Shown here: in pieces, positions 53,239 to 61,817 of the stretch
Numbering within the stretch: the stretch's first letter is position 1
Layout: every line of letters begins with the position of its first letter
Source of the DNA: an uncultured Anaerolineae bacterium
GTDB lineage: Bacteria > Chloroflexota > Anaerolineae > J036 > Brachytrichaceae
Length of the DNA stretch: 64,000 bases
Direction: 5' to 3'
Assembly (NCBI GenBank): GCA_937959265.1
Contig: CALGMA010000003.1
Span: forward strand, 1 to 64,000
The notes under the pieces: model-generated
The model's input: the letters and a program-made list of their open reading frames with translations, nothing else
The model's database searches: none
What the model was told of the DNA's origin: nothing
Translations under genes and position numbers: made by a program

Positions 53239-54786
53239 TCACGTTAACAGCCGCATCAACTCATCCAACCGCTTTTGAAAGTGCAACTTGTCGTAGCGCT
53301 GGCTGTCGGCCAGTGCCGCCGCAGCCAGCCGCTCGCGCAACGCCGAATCGGCGATTAGCTTAAACGTAAGCGACTGCAACTCGGCTAGTGACTGCCATAA
53401 AAGACCGTTGCGTCCATGCTGCACGATCTCTGGTTGACCACCTTTTGCAATCACCACCGGCACGCAACCGGCCGCCATTGCTTCGACCGTGGTAATGCCG
53501 AAGTGCTCGGACTTGATCGGTTCGCGCGTTTCGTCCTCGCCCAAACCGCTGGCGTGCCAGTAGATGGCCGCCTCGCCATATAACCGCTGCAACTCGCCGA
53601 ACGGTGCATTGACGTGGAGTACGATGGGATATCCCTGCGCTTCGCGCTGCACGCGTTCGAAGTACTCAACGTGCATGCGCTCAAGCCCTAGGTTGCCGGC
53701 CAAGTGAAGCTCCCATCCGCACAGGCCTTGATCCACCATCCCTTTGAAAGCGGCCACTATCTCCCGATGCTTCTTGTTGTGGCTGCCGGCGAAGAAGCGC
53801 CCGACGTTCAGAATCAGATTGCGTTTGCCGCCCGGCGCGGGGGCAAACGCCTCCACGTCCACCGGCGGCGTCAGAATCGCGCTGTCACGTCGCCAGTAGC
53901 GCTGCACCCAGGTGCGCGTGAATTCGGAGATGGACCAGATGGCATGATAGTTTGCCAGGTTTTTGACGCGCGTTGTGGAGAGTTGCGCCGGTACGCCGTG
54001 TAGGCGTAATCCCCATTCCTTGAACTTGTCCTCAAAGAGCCATCGGTATAGGTGGTAGCGCGGATGCTCGATCTGAAAGTCAGACAGCGCCATGCAGAAG
54101 CGGTCTTTGGAAGCGGGCGGAGGGCAACGTATCGTAATTGCACTGGCGTGTCGCCCGTCGCCGTTCAGTTCGACGGTGCAGTGCACCGGCGCGCCATCGC
54201 TGGGCAATGCAACTTGTCCTACCGGGCTGTCATCGGTGTAAATCGTTGCACGGTCGACACTTGGCTGTTCGGCGGAGAGGTCGAACTTGACGACAAGCCT
54301 GGATTGGCTGGGCGGCAACTTGATGCGCATCATCTCGTGTGTGCGCCGGGTCTGTTTGCCGTTCACAATCTCAACACCATAGCACCCTTCGGCAAATGTC
54401 GGCACGAACAACAGTTTGCGGATTGCCATTCCCACATGCGCGCGAATCTTGGCTGGCAGGTCGAGGTAGATCTGGCCGGGGAAATAAACCAGCATGACGC
54501 TGCGCCGTGCGCGCGTCGGCGGTATATCCATGTGCGAGGCGTTGATGAAGACGTCGTAGTTTTCGGTGAGTGCTTCGAGCAGCGCCGGCGGCTCCTCGGC
54601 GATGAAGCTGAAGTTCACCCGCGACAGGTCGAGGTTCAAACGCTGCGCTAGCATATCTACCTCGACCGGCGTGTGGCTGATCACCGTCACCGTGTGGGCA
54701 CGGCTGAGATGCTCCGCTGCCGAAAGGCTCATCTTCTCGCCACCACCCATGGTCGCAAGCCAACGGTTATATATGCCGATGTTCAT
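53239..54786 (-). CDS. Glycosyltransferase family 4 with internal insert
   Basis: 515 residues. Begins MNIGIYNRWLATMGGGEKMS, then a Rossmann-like N-domain. The GT4 donor-binding domain is C-terminal: NLILNVGRFFAGSHNKKH near residue 325, FGITTVEAMAAGCVPVV near 435. Between them, residues about 145-250 are a beta-rich insert (VVKFDLSAEQPSVDRATIY, VALPSDGAPVHC) not usual in GT4. It probably adds a sugar during glycan synthesis. Gene follows the GT2 gene on the same strand. Confidence 0.88.
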   Translation of the reverse strand: MNIGIYNRWLATMGGGEKMSLSAAEHLSRAHTVTVISHTPVEVDMLAQRLNLDLSRVNFSFIAEEPPALLEALTENYDVFINASHMDIPPTRARRSVMLVYFPGQIYLDLPAKIRAHVGMAIRKLLFVPTFAEGCYGVEIVNGKQTRRTHEMMRIKLPPSQSRLVVKFDLSAEQPSVDRATIYTDDSPVGQVALPSDGAPVHCTVELNGDGRHASAITIRCPPPASKDRFCMALSDFQIEHPRYHLYRWLFEDKFKEWGLRLHGVPAQLSTTRVKNLANYHAIWSISEFTRTWVQRYWRRDSAILTPPVDVEAFAPAPGGKRNLILNVGRFFAGSHNKKHREIVAAFKGMVDQGLCGWELHLAGNLGLERMHVEYFERVQREAQGYPIVLHVNAPFGELQRLYGEAAIYWHASGLGEDETREPIKSEHFGITTVEAMAAGCVPVVIAKGGQPEIVQHGRNGLLWQSLAELQSLTFKLIADSALRERLAAAALADSQRYDKLHFQKRLDELMRLLT

Positions 54787-54823
54787 ATCAGTTCTGCATC
54801 TTTCGCCCTTTTCCCCTTGTCAG

Positions 54824-56233
54824 TCATCCATGATGAGTCATATGAAACCATTTCTCGATTTCATGCTGCGGTGTGATTCGTGTGCGCTGGATGTGAGCGC
54901 GTTTGCGCAGCAGTGACGGCAGGCTGCGTGCGAGTGAGCCTACGACACGCATCGACAGCAGCGCACGCGCGCATCGTTCGCTGGCGCCAGGCCGCGCCAG
55001 CAACGCTGCTGCAGACGACTCGATCAGCGATCGCATCGCCCAGCCGGCATAGCGGGTGCATTCTCCCACTGCCTGGCGCGGTGCGCCGTTTTTGATCAGC
55101 ATCGCCAGCCGATTGCGCTCGACGTTGAACAGGAACAGCGGCGACCATTCCTTGGACGAGCCGCAATGTACATGGCGTACGACGGCATGCGGCGCATAGA
55201 GCACCTGCCATCCACGCAGCCGGGCCCGCCAGGACAGATCGGTGTCCTCATAGTACATGAAGAAGTCGTCATCCAGCAAGCCGACATCGTTCAGCATGGT
55301 GCGGCGCAGCAGCATGTTTCCGCCACAGCCGGCGAAGACTTCTTCCATGGCGTTGAACTGATCTCGATCTGTCTCGTAGAGCGCCTCGTGATTCTTCACG
55401 ACGATCCCGCGATCGCGGCTGTGGCCATCGGCGAAGAGGATCGAGCCGGCGTTCTGCATGACCGGCCTGGCTGTGGCAGCAACAGATGAAGGGATCTCCA
55501 GGCAGAGATGCTGTGGTTCTGGCGTGAGGTGGACGCGTGCCAGGGTTTGCCCGTTTGCGCAAATGGTCGCCGTCGCAGGCGGCTGCGCTGCCAGGTGAAG
55601 GCGCAACGTGAAGCTGCCGGAGCCGTGTGGGACCGGCACGCCGATCACGCCGCGCCCCCGCATGCGCCGGAAGCGCTCGCCCGACGCAGCACGCTCCCAG
55701 CCGCCAAAGCCGTCCAGGTATTGCACTACACCGAGCGGCAGGCGGCTGTCCACGTCGAACACATGAAGCTCACTGGGAATCTCCTCTCGCTCTCCCTTTT
55801 TGGGGGAGGGGGTGGAGAGGGGCGCATCGCAATACAGCGTCACCTCGAGTTGATCGTAGAAGAGTTGCATGCGTCCAGTGACGATGCCGGCGCGCGGGTG
55901 TTCCTCTGCCACAGCGACGAGTTGCGCCAGCCAATCCGGCGCAGGCGCCGTGTCGTTGTTGAGCAGCACGATGTAATCCCCGCGTGCAACTGCGATCGCT
56001 GCGTTGTTGCCGCCTGCAAAGCCGAGGTTCCCGCCGGTCTCGTGCACCGTGACCCATGGGTAGGCGTCGCGCACCAGATGTAGAGAACTGTCTGTCGAGC
56101 CGTTGTCAGCTACGATTACCTCGAAGCAGTCCGTAGAGTAGGTTTGCGCGCGTAACGCGCCGAGGCAGGTCGGCAGGAACCGTTCGCCGTTGTAGTTTAG
56201 GACAATGACGGAGACGAACGGCAACGAGTTCAT
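54824..56233 (-). CDS. Glycosyltransferase family 2 with internal insert
   Basis: 469 residues. GT2 N-part SVIVLNYNGERFLPTCLGAL and VIVADNGSTDSSL, acidic YIVLLNNDTAPAPDW near 98, and the C-part VFAGCGGNMLLRRTMLNDVG and YYEDTDLSWRARLRGW. Residues about 150-280 hold a beta-rich insert (SFTLRLHLAAQPPATATI, VHLTPEPQHLCLEI) resembling that in the GT4 gene. Part of the insert is encoded by a repeat at 55781-55823 (peptide TPSPKKGEREE). The gene belongs to the surface-polysaccharide block. Confidence 0.88.
   Translation of the reverse strand: MNSLPFVSVIVLNYNGERFLPTCLGALRAQTYSTDCFEVIVADNGSTDSSLHLVRDAYPWVTVHETGGNLGFAGGNNAAIAVARGDYIVLLNNDTAPAPDWLAQLVAVAEEHPRAGIVTGRMQLFYDQLEVTLYCDAPLSTPSPKKGEREEIPSELHVFDVDSRLPLGVVQYLDGFGGWERAASGERFRRMRGRGVIGVPVPHGSGSFTLRLHLAAQPPATATICANGQTLARVHLTPEPQHLCLEIPSSVAATARPVMQNAGSILFADGHSRDRGIVVKNHEALYETDRDQFNAMEEVFAGCGGNMLLRRTMLNDVGLLDDDFFMYYEDTDLSWRARLRGWQVLYAPHAVVRHVHCGSSKEWSPLFLFNVERNRLAMLIKNGAPRQAVGECTRYAGWAMRSLIESSAAALLARPGASERCARALLSMRVVGSLARSLPSLLRKRAHIQRTRITPQHEIEKWFHMTHHG
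55781..55823. repeat. Pyrimidine/purine-rich repeat inside a GT2 gene
   Basis: CTCCTCTCGCTCTCCC at 55781-55796, TTTTT, then GGGGGAGGGGGTGGAGAGG to about 55820. The two halves are partly complementary (CTCTC...GAGAG, CTCCC...GGGAG). Similar short pyrimidine/purine-rich repeats are common in bacterial genomes. It is read in frame and adds the peptide STPSPKKGEREEI to the GT2 protein. Confidence 0.55.
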
Positions 56234-56236
56234 AAA

Positions 56237-57082
56237 TTACGGCGTCAACTTCAGCAAAGACGGTGAGCGCTTAGCGGCTACCAACATCATCCGCGTCTCT
56301 TCCAGGTAGTGCGGTTGAGAGAAGCGCGTAAAACCGGCTGTGCGCAGCATCCCCACCACACATTCCGTATCCGGCACCCACCAGTTCGAGCCGTCCTCGT
56401 TGAGTTCATCCTTCTCGATGAACTTCATGAAACCTTGTCGGCAGGCGGTGACGGCTACTTGGCCTCGCCGCCCCAGGCGGACATGAACAACACTTTCCCG
56501 CGTAGGCGGGATCACCTCGGTCTCAACGACAATGGCATCGTTGCACAGCTCGGCCACCTGCTCCAGCACACCGAGCGGATTCTTCAAGTGGTACAGGATA
56601 CCGGTGAAGATCACGATGTCGAAGCGTTGATTGAGCATGTGGAGATGATTGGCGTCGAGCTTGCGGTACTCGATGTCGAGGCCCCAGATGGCGCGGCATG
56701 CTTCGGCTTGTTGGAGGAACACATCCATGTTGTCCACGCCGACCACTCTGCCCGCGCCCTTCAACTTGGTCTTGAGGCAAAAGTAACCCGCATTCGTTCC
56801 TACGTCTAGGACGGAAGCGCCGGCTAGATCGGCCGGCAGCATAGGCTCAAGACATTGCCAAAGCCGATTGTGCAGCGTGGGCGAGCTGAGCGTATATACG
56901 CCCTGACCCAGGTAGATGTTCTGATACCAGTATGGAAACGAGTCGACCAAGGCAACCAGCGATTCACGGCTGCCCGTATGCGGCGGCTCAATTCTCGCCT
57001 CGTCCACTAAAGGCGCCGTTTCGATGGGCTTGGGCGTGCTTTGCTCGCTTCGCTCTCCGAGTAGTTTGTTGAGTAATCTCAT
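56237..57082 (-). CDS. CmoB-like SAM-dependent methyltransferase
   Basis: 281 residues from ATG at 57080-57082; the longer frame upstream overlaps the GT gene and is not used. Shares the CmoB/DUF1698 pattern: FPYWYQNIYLGQGVYT near residue 48, SAM motif LDVGTNAGYFCLKTKL near 88, VVGVDNMDVFLQQAEACR and TGILYHLKNPLGVLEQ near 157. In CmoB the reaction adds a carboxymethyl group to tRNA U34; here the neighbours are glycan genes, so a sugar or lipid substrate is equally possible. It overlaps the fusion gene by 4 bases. Confidence 0.8.
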   Translation of the reverse strand: MRLLNKLLGERSEQSTPKPIETAPLVDEARIEPPHTGSRESLVALVDSFPYWYQNIYLGQGVYTLSSPTLHNRLWQCLEPMLPADLAGASVLDVGTNAGYFCLKTKLKGAGRVVGVDNMDVFLQQAEACRAIWGLDIEYRKLDANHLHMLNQRFDIVIFTGILYHLKNPLGVLEQVAELCNDAIVVETEVIPPTRESVVHVRLGRRGQVAVTACRQGFMKFIEKDELNEDGSNWWVPDTECVVGMLRTAGFTRFSQPHYLEETRMMLVAAKRSPSLLKLTP

Positions 57083-59391
57083 GATGTCTCCTTGGCTGGC
57101 GGTCTCAAGTGTGGAACTTTCGAGCTGATATCCAAATTGGGGTTGAAGAACGGGTCGCCCTGCGCAAAGATGGTATGCATGCGCTGGCCGGCCAGCGCAT
57201 GATTCTCCCACGGGACGTAGTTTGCCCGAGTTGCGCCTTCCTCGTGACGCAGCCGGGCGAAGGGCGTGTAGACGATGCGGTAGCCACGCGCCGCAATGCG
57301 CAGGCACAGATCCACGTCGTTGAACGCGACAGCATACGCCTCGTCGAAACCGCCCACCTGTTCGAATATCTCTCGGCGCGTCATCAGGCACGCGCCAGTG
57401 ACGGCCGAAAAGTTACGATACCAATTCGGTCCGCCAAACAAACTGTCGTTGTAGCCCTCGGGCACGCCAGCGAAGAGATGCCCCAAACCCAGCACAATGC
57501 CGGCATGTTGGATTGTGCCTTCAGGATATAACAGCTTTGCACCAACTACGCCGATCTCCGGCCGTTGCGACCAGCGCAGCATCTCCTCTAGCCAATCCGG
57601 CGACAGCGCCTCCACATCGTTGTTCAAAAAGAGCAGGTGCGCACCGGCGGCATGATACGCGCCGAAGTTGTTGACGGCGGAGTAGTTGAACGTGCCTTCA
57701 CAGTGCAGCACCTGCACGCGTGGCTCGCTCATTAGCTCTGCGTAAAAGTCCCACACCCGCTGATCGGTGCTGCCCGTATCGACCACGAGCACTTCGAAGT
57801 TGCGATAGGCCGTCAGCGTGAGCAGCGACCGAAGGCAGCGCCGCAGCAGCGCGAGCCGATCGCGTGTCGGGATGATGATCGAGATCTTCTCCTCGCGCAC
57901 CGGCCAGATCAGCCGGAAGTAGCCTGGCGCGATCAGCTCCGCCTTCGGTTGCGGCACGCCAATGCGCTGCAGGTGGTTGGCTACCACATGTGGCTGCACT
58001 CCGACCGCCCAGGGCTTGCCGGCGGCCAAGCCGGTTGCTGCGGAACCGGGCAGCATGCGCCAGTGGTACAGCACCTTCGCCACGTGACCGATTCGGCTCG
58101 TCTGCTCTGTGCAACGCAATAAGAGATCCCAATCCTGCGCCCCTTCGGCATCTGGGTCGAACCCGCCCACGGCTTCGATCAACGAACGTCGAACGGCGCT
58201 GTGCATCAGATAGTTAGCCGAGAGCATTAGCTCCGGCGACCAGCGCGCCGGCTTGAACATCGGCTGCAGGCGGATCTGGCCGTCGGCGGTGATCTTGTCT
58301 TCGTCGAAGCACACGATGTCGAGCGCCGGATCCTCGTCCAGCTTGTTCACGATCTCGTGCAAGGCGAAGGGTGCGAGGACATCATCATGGTCGAACAACA
58401 ACACGAAGTCGCCGGTTGCCATGCGCAGTGCGGCGTTCGAGTTGCCGGTGATGCCCAGGTTCTCCCCCAGCCACGCGACGCGGATGCGCGCGTCACGCTG
58501 TATAGCGCGTTCGAGGATTTCGCGGATTTCAGCTTGGCTCGACCCGCCATCGGCAATGCACCACTCCCAGTTGGTGTAGGTCTGCGCAATCACGGACTCG
58601 ATCGCTTCGCGCAGCGCATGTGGGGGCGGGTCGAACACCGGCGTAATAAGGCTGATGCACGGGTTGTAGGCGAAGTGGTGTTGACGCTGTCGCTCCAACT
58701 CATCTGCACCGGGCTCGTTGGCTGCGATCCAGGCTGCATAGCTGTTGTCTATGGCAGGCGATGGCGGCGCGGGTGCGGGGGGCGTTCGTCTGATCGCCTG
58801 GGCCAGCCTGTAGCCGGCTGCATGCAGCCAGCGTGTCAACCGGACGAATCGGCCCTGCTCATACCGCGCGATCATCTCGACCAGTTCGCGCTGCCGGCGC
58901 TCATAGGCCCACACGATGTTGGCGATCGGGTGGCGCAGCTTGTGGAAAAGCATCGCATCCGGCGCGACGAAACTTGCATCGTAGTACACGGCGTGGAAGA
59001 AATCGCGCTGAGCAAACAACATCGCCCATTCTTCGGCTGGCTGCGCTGCACTCGGTGACAGCAACACCATCTCGGCGTGATCGCACAAGTTCGTCGTCGC
59101 GCGTTCCAGATCAAGCTGCGGCAGGTTCGCTAGAGCGCCCAGGCACACGATCAGGTCATATTGTCGCGGTAGCGGGTCGAGCAGTTCGCCGGCGAAGCAA
59201 TGCGCGCGCACATCGGGCGTGACGTCAGCAAGCGCTTCTTCCGGCAGCACGCCCCAGGCGCGCACGTGTCGCCGTCGTAGCGCGGCGACCAGCGCTATCG
59301 CTTCGGAGCTACGGGCGATGACGGCGACGGATGTGAGGTGAAAGTCGCGCGTAAGGTGTTCGGCGGCGTTATCGTAGGAAGCATTCGTCAT
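57079..59391 (-). CDS. Fusion: degenerate methyltransferase-like domain plus two GT2 domains
   Basis: 770 residues from ATG at 59389-59391; TTG at 59421 would overlap the upstream gene by 19 bases. Residues 1-200 align with the methyltransferase encoded just upstream, but the SAM motif is replaced by VAVIARSSEA near residues 22-31. GT2 domain 1 lies at about 245-440 (FDHDD near 333) and GT2 domain 2 at about 502-715 (LNNDVEALSPDW near 589, CLMTRREIFEQVGGFDEAY near 668). It should transfer two sugars or one sugar twice. Confidence 0.87.
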   Translation of the reverse strand: MTNASYDNAAEHLTRDFHLTSVAVIARSSEAIALVAALRRRHVRAWGVLPEEALADVTPDVRAHCFAGELLDPLPRQYDLIVCLGALANLPQLDLERATTNLCDHAEMVLLSPSAAQPAEEWAMLFAQRDFFHAVYYDASFVAPDAMLFHKLRHPIANIVWAYERRQRELVEMIARYEQGRFVRLTRWLHAAGYRLAQAIRRTPPAPAPPSPAIDNSYAAWIAANEPGADELERQRQHHFAYNPCISLITPVFDPPPHALREAIESVIAQTYTNWEWCIADGGSSQAEIREILERAIQRDARIRVAWLGENLGITGNSNAALRMATGDFVLLFDHDDVLAPFALHEIVNKLDEDPALDIVCFDEDKITADGQIRLQPMFKPARWSPELMLSANYLMHSAVRRSLIEAVGGFDPDAEGAQDWDLLLRCTEQTSRIGHVAKVLYHWRMLPGSAATGLAAGKPWAVGVQPHVVANHLQRIGVPQPKAELIAPGYFRLIWPVREEKISIIIPTRDRLALLRRCLRSLLTLTAYRNFEVLVVDTGSTDQRVWDFYAELMSEPRVQVLHCEGTFNYSAVNNFGAYHAAGAHLLFLNNDVEALSPDWLEEMLRWSQRPEIGVVGAKLLYPEGTIQHAGIVLGLGHLFAGVPEGYNDSLFGGPNWYRNFSAVTGACLMTRREIFEQVGGFDEAYAVAFNDVDLCLRIAARGYRIVYTPFARLRHEEGATRANYVPWENHALAGQRMHTIFAQGDPFFNPNLDISSKVPHLRPPAKETS

Positions 59392-59402
59392 GCGGTCGCT
59401 GC

Positions 59403-60182
59403 TCACCCACCTTTCAGCCAACGCATAAAGCGCATGAACTTACCCCGCTCGTAACCCTGCACCAACCGGCGCAGGGCGTCGCGCTCCTCACGGAGCTGTG
59501 CCAGGTCGGGCGCATTGCGCGCTTCGTTCAATGCAGCGCGCAGTTGGCGGTTTTCCTCGCGCAAGCGTGCCATCTGCTGCTCGTAGTCGTGCACCAGCCG
59601 GTGAACCGGTCGGTTGCAGCGCGTGAATCGCATCGCCCATGCTGTGATGAACGAGGCGTCGAACCCAAGGTCGTGCAATAAGCCATGCCGGGCGAAGCGC
59701 TCGGCCCAATACTCTGGCGGCTGCACGTTGACGTGGGTCGCTTCGGTGAAGTCATTCGAGCTGGACGAGAACAATACGTCATCGGTGTGCTTGCACAGGT
59801 TAGCGATGGCGCGTTCGCCTTCGGCAGCCGGCATATGTTCCAACACCTCGATGCACACGATCAGGTCGTAGTGGCGCTCGAACGGATCGGTGATTGAGCC
59901 AACGCGGCAGAAATCGCGCACGCTGGGATGTGCCTGGCCGATGGCGTATTCGGAGATGTCTATACCCCACGCCTGTACGCCGCGCGCGCGCAACGCCTCG
60001 ACCAGAAAGCCCATCGCGCAGCCGGCGTCCAGCACGGTGCGTGGTTGGATGTCGCTCACAATGCGGTCGGCGATGCTGCCGAAGAAGCTCAGCCAGGTGG
60101 CGTTGCGCTCGTAGGGGATGCCGCAGCCAGTCGCGTAGTAGCGGGCGTCGAAGCACAAGGCGTCGGATGGCAGCGGATTCAT
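59403..60182 (-). CDS. SAM-dependent methyltransferase with coiled-coil tail
   Basis: 259 residues. SAM motif VLDAGCAMGFLVEAL near residue 50, GIDISEYAI near 73 and DLIVCIEVLEHMP near 105. The C-terminal part (about 195-250) is a coiled coil (QQMARLREENRQLRAALNEA), ending YERGKFMRFMRWLKGG. The N-terminal half of the downstream GT fusion is its paralog. The target is likely a sugar of the glycan made by this block. Confidence 0.85.
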   Translation of the reverse strand: MNPLPSDALCFDARYYATGCGIPYERNATWLSFFGSIADRIVSDIQPRTVLDAGCAMGFLVEALRARGVQAWGIDISEYAIGQAHPSVRDFCRVGSITDPFERHYDLIVCIEVLEHMPAAEGERAIANLCKHTDDVLFSSSSNDFTEATHVNVQPPEYWAERFARHGLLHDLGFDASFITAWAMRFTRCNRPVHRLVHDYEQQMARLREENRQLRAALNEARNAPDLAQLREERDALRRLVQGYERGKFMRFMRWLKGG

Positions 60183-60203
60183 GTGCAGTCTCTCGGTCGC
60201 GTT

Positions 60204-61499
60204 TCAAGTTGAAACGTGCGCCACTTCGTCCAGGTGCGCGTGAGCCGCCGGCTCGGGTTGCGCAGGCGTATGCGACCAGTTCCCTTCGAGTGCGATGATG
60301 CCATAGCGTTCGCGCGTACCGCCGGGCGCCACCTTCAAGCGCGCACAGCCGATCCATGCGTCGTATGGGTGCACACCGTCGGCGTCGTAGATCGCCGAGT
60401 TAATCGCATATTCGCCCGGCAGGAGGGGTAAGCGCGCGATGTGATAGTCCACGTATCCACCGCCTTCGATGTGCACGATGTCGTAGCGGGCGATGCCGTT
60501 ATTCGGCCCGGCCAGGTGCGCGCCGGTTTGTGCGTCGTAGAACGCCAGGCCGAAGAGTGGGTGTTCGATGCGCATCGTTGCCTGATAGTGCATGCGCACC
60601 ACGATCGCGTCGTTCGTCATCGCCACGCGCAACGGCCGCAGGTCGCTGTCTAGCAATTCGACGCGCGTCACGCGCGCCTCGCCGCTGCCAAAACGGCTGT
60701 CGCCGTTCGCCGATGCCGCTCGCGTCGAGCCTTGTGCCAGAACATGTTTGTAATATGCGTCGGCTACAAGTTGTGTATCGCCCTGTGCTTGCAGTCGGCC
60801 ACGATCCAGCCAAATTGCCTTCGAGCAGTTGCGCACGATTGCATCCAGGCTGTGCGACACGAACAGAATGGTGACGCCGCTCTTGCGTAGGCGCGTCATG
60901 TACTCGTTACACTTTTGCTGGAAGGCCTGGTCGCCCACCGAGAGCACTTCGTCCACCAGCAGAATCTCGGGGTCGAGGTGGATGGCGACCGAGAAGCCCA
61001 GCCGGGCGTACATGCCGCTGGAGTAGTCTTTCACCGGCACGTCAATGAAATCCTCCAGCTCGGCGAATTCGACGATGCGGTCGAGCTTGTAGTCCACCTC
61101 TCTGCGCGTGAGTCCCATCACCGCGCCGTTCAGGTAGATGTTGTCGCGGCCGCTCAACTCTGGGTGGAAGCCGGCGCCCAACTCGAGCAGCGCCGTCACC
61201 CGACCGCGGACTTCTACCGTCCCGGATGATGGCTGGATGATGCGGCTGATCAACTTGAGTGCCGTACTCTTGCCGGCGCCGTTAGTGCCAATCAGGCCGA
61301 CGCTGCTGCCGCGCTCGACGGCGAAGCTCACATCACGCAATGCCCAGAAGACGTCGTTCCGCCGCAATGCTGCATCCCTGCGATCACGCTGGAAGAGTTG
61401 AATGAACAACTGTTGGAACGCGCGCGGCCGGTCTCGATCTATGCGGAAGAATTTCGAGACGTTGTGGAACTCGATGGCGTTGGACGTTGTGATTGACAT
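60204..61499 (-). CDS. wzt: Polysaccharide ABC transporter ATPase (Wzt type)
   Basis: 431 residues. Walker A LIGTNGAGKSTALKLI near residue 66, signature YSSGMYARLGFS near 153, Walker B ILLVDEVLSVGDQA near 172 and H-loop FVSHSLDAI. After residue 250 a C-terminal domain typical of Wzt reads the glycan end (MTNDAIVVRMHYQATMRIEH, GGYVDYHIARLPLLPGEYAI). It would energise export of the polysaccharide built by the neighbouring enzymes. The partner permease Wzm is not in the window. Confidence 0.9.
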   Translation of the reverse strand: MSITTSNAIEFHNVSKFFRIDRDRPRAFQQLFIQLFQRDRRDAALRRNDVFWALRDVSFAVERGSSVGLIGTNGAGKSTALKLISRIIQPSSGTVEVRGRVTALLELGAGFHPELSGRDNIYLNGAVMGLTRREVDYKLDRIVEFAELEDFIDVPVKDYSSGMYARLGFSVAIHLDPEILLVDEVLSVGDQAFQQKCNEYMTRLRKSGVTILFVSHSLDAIVRNCSKAIWLDRGRLQAQGDTQLVADAYYKHVLAQGSTRAASANGDSRFGSGEARVTRVELLDSDLRPLRVAMTNDAIVVRMHYQATMRIEHPLFGLAFYDAQTGAHLAGPNNGIARYDIVHIEGGGYVDYHIARLPLLPGEYAINSAIYDADGVHPYDAWIGCARLKVAPGGTRERYGIIALEGNWSHTPAQPEPAAHAHLDEVAHVST

Positions 61500-61817
61500 C
61501 GTCTGCAGGCAATTGGCTCGTAAGTCTAACAGCTCGGCAGGGCTCCTGCCCGGCGCAAGGGCTACTCCCGACTTCCGACTTCTAATACCAATTGCACGGC
61601 CAAAGTCGGTTAATTCGTCGGCCAGATAACACGCGCAATGTCATTCCCGGGTGGGAATCCGGACCAACAGCACGCCAGACGCTCGCCCTTGTGGGCATGC
61701 GATGTTTGTGGTTCGCCGTTCTAAGCACACCGCGGCTAGGCAATCGGCGTAACCCGCGAAACATTGGAACGTGAGGGAGGAGCCGGAGAGGTGACAGCGC
61801 TTGGCTCGAAGCGACCC
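61500..61817. other. 318-base spacer without a gene
   Basis: Between rfbD and wzt on the minus strand. No supported ORF. It holds a short 6-bp hairpin (GGCAGG/CCTGCC at 61536-61550) and word repeats such as CCGACTTCCGACTTCT near 61569. A promoter for wzt may lie here but I see no convincing boxes. Confidence 0.5.

Noticed and set aside
57083..57391. Upstream extension of the CmoB-like gene
   Set aside because: Overlaps the end of the GT fusion in another frame and adds no methyltransferase similarity.
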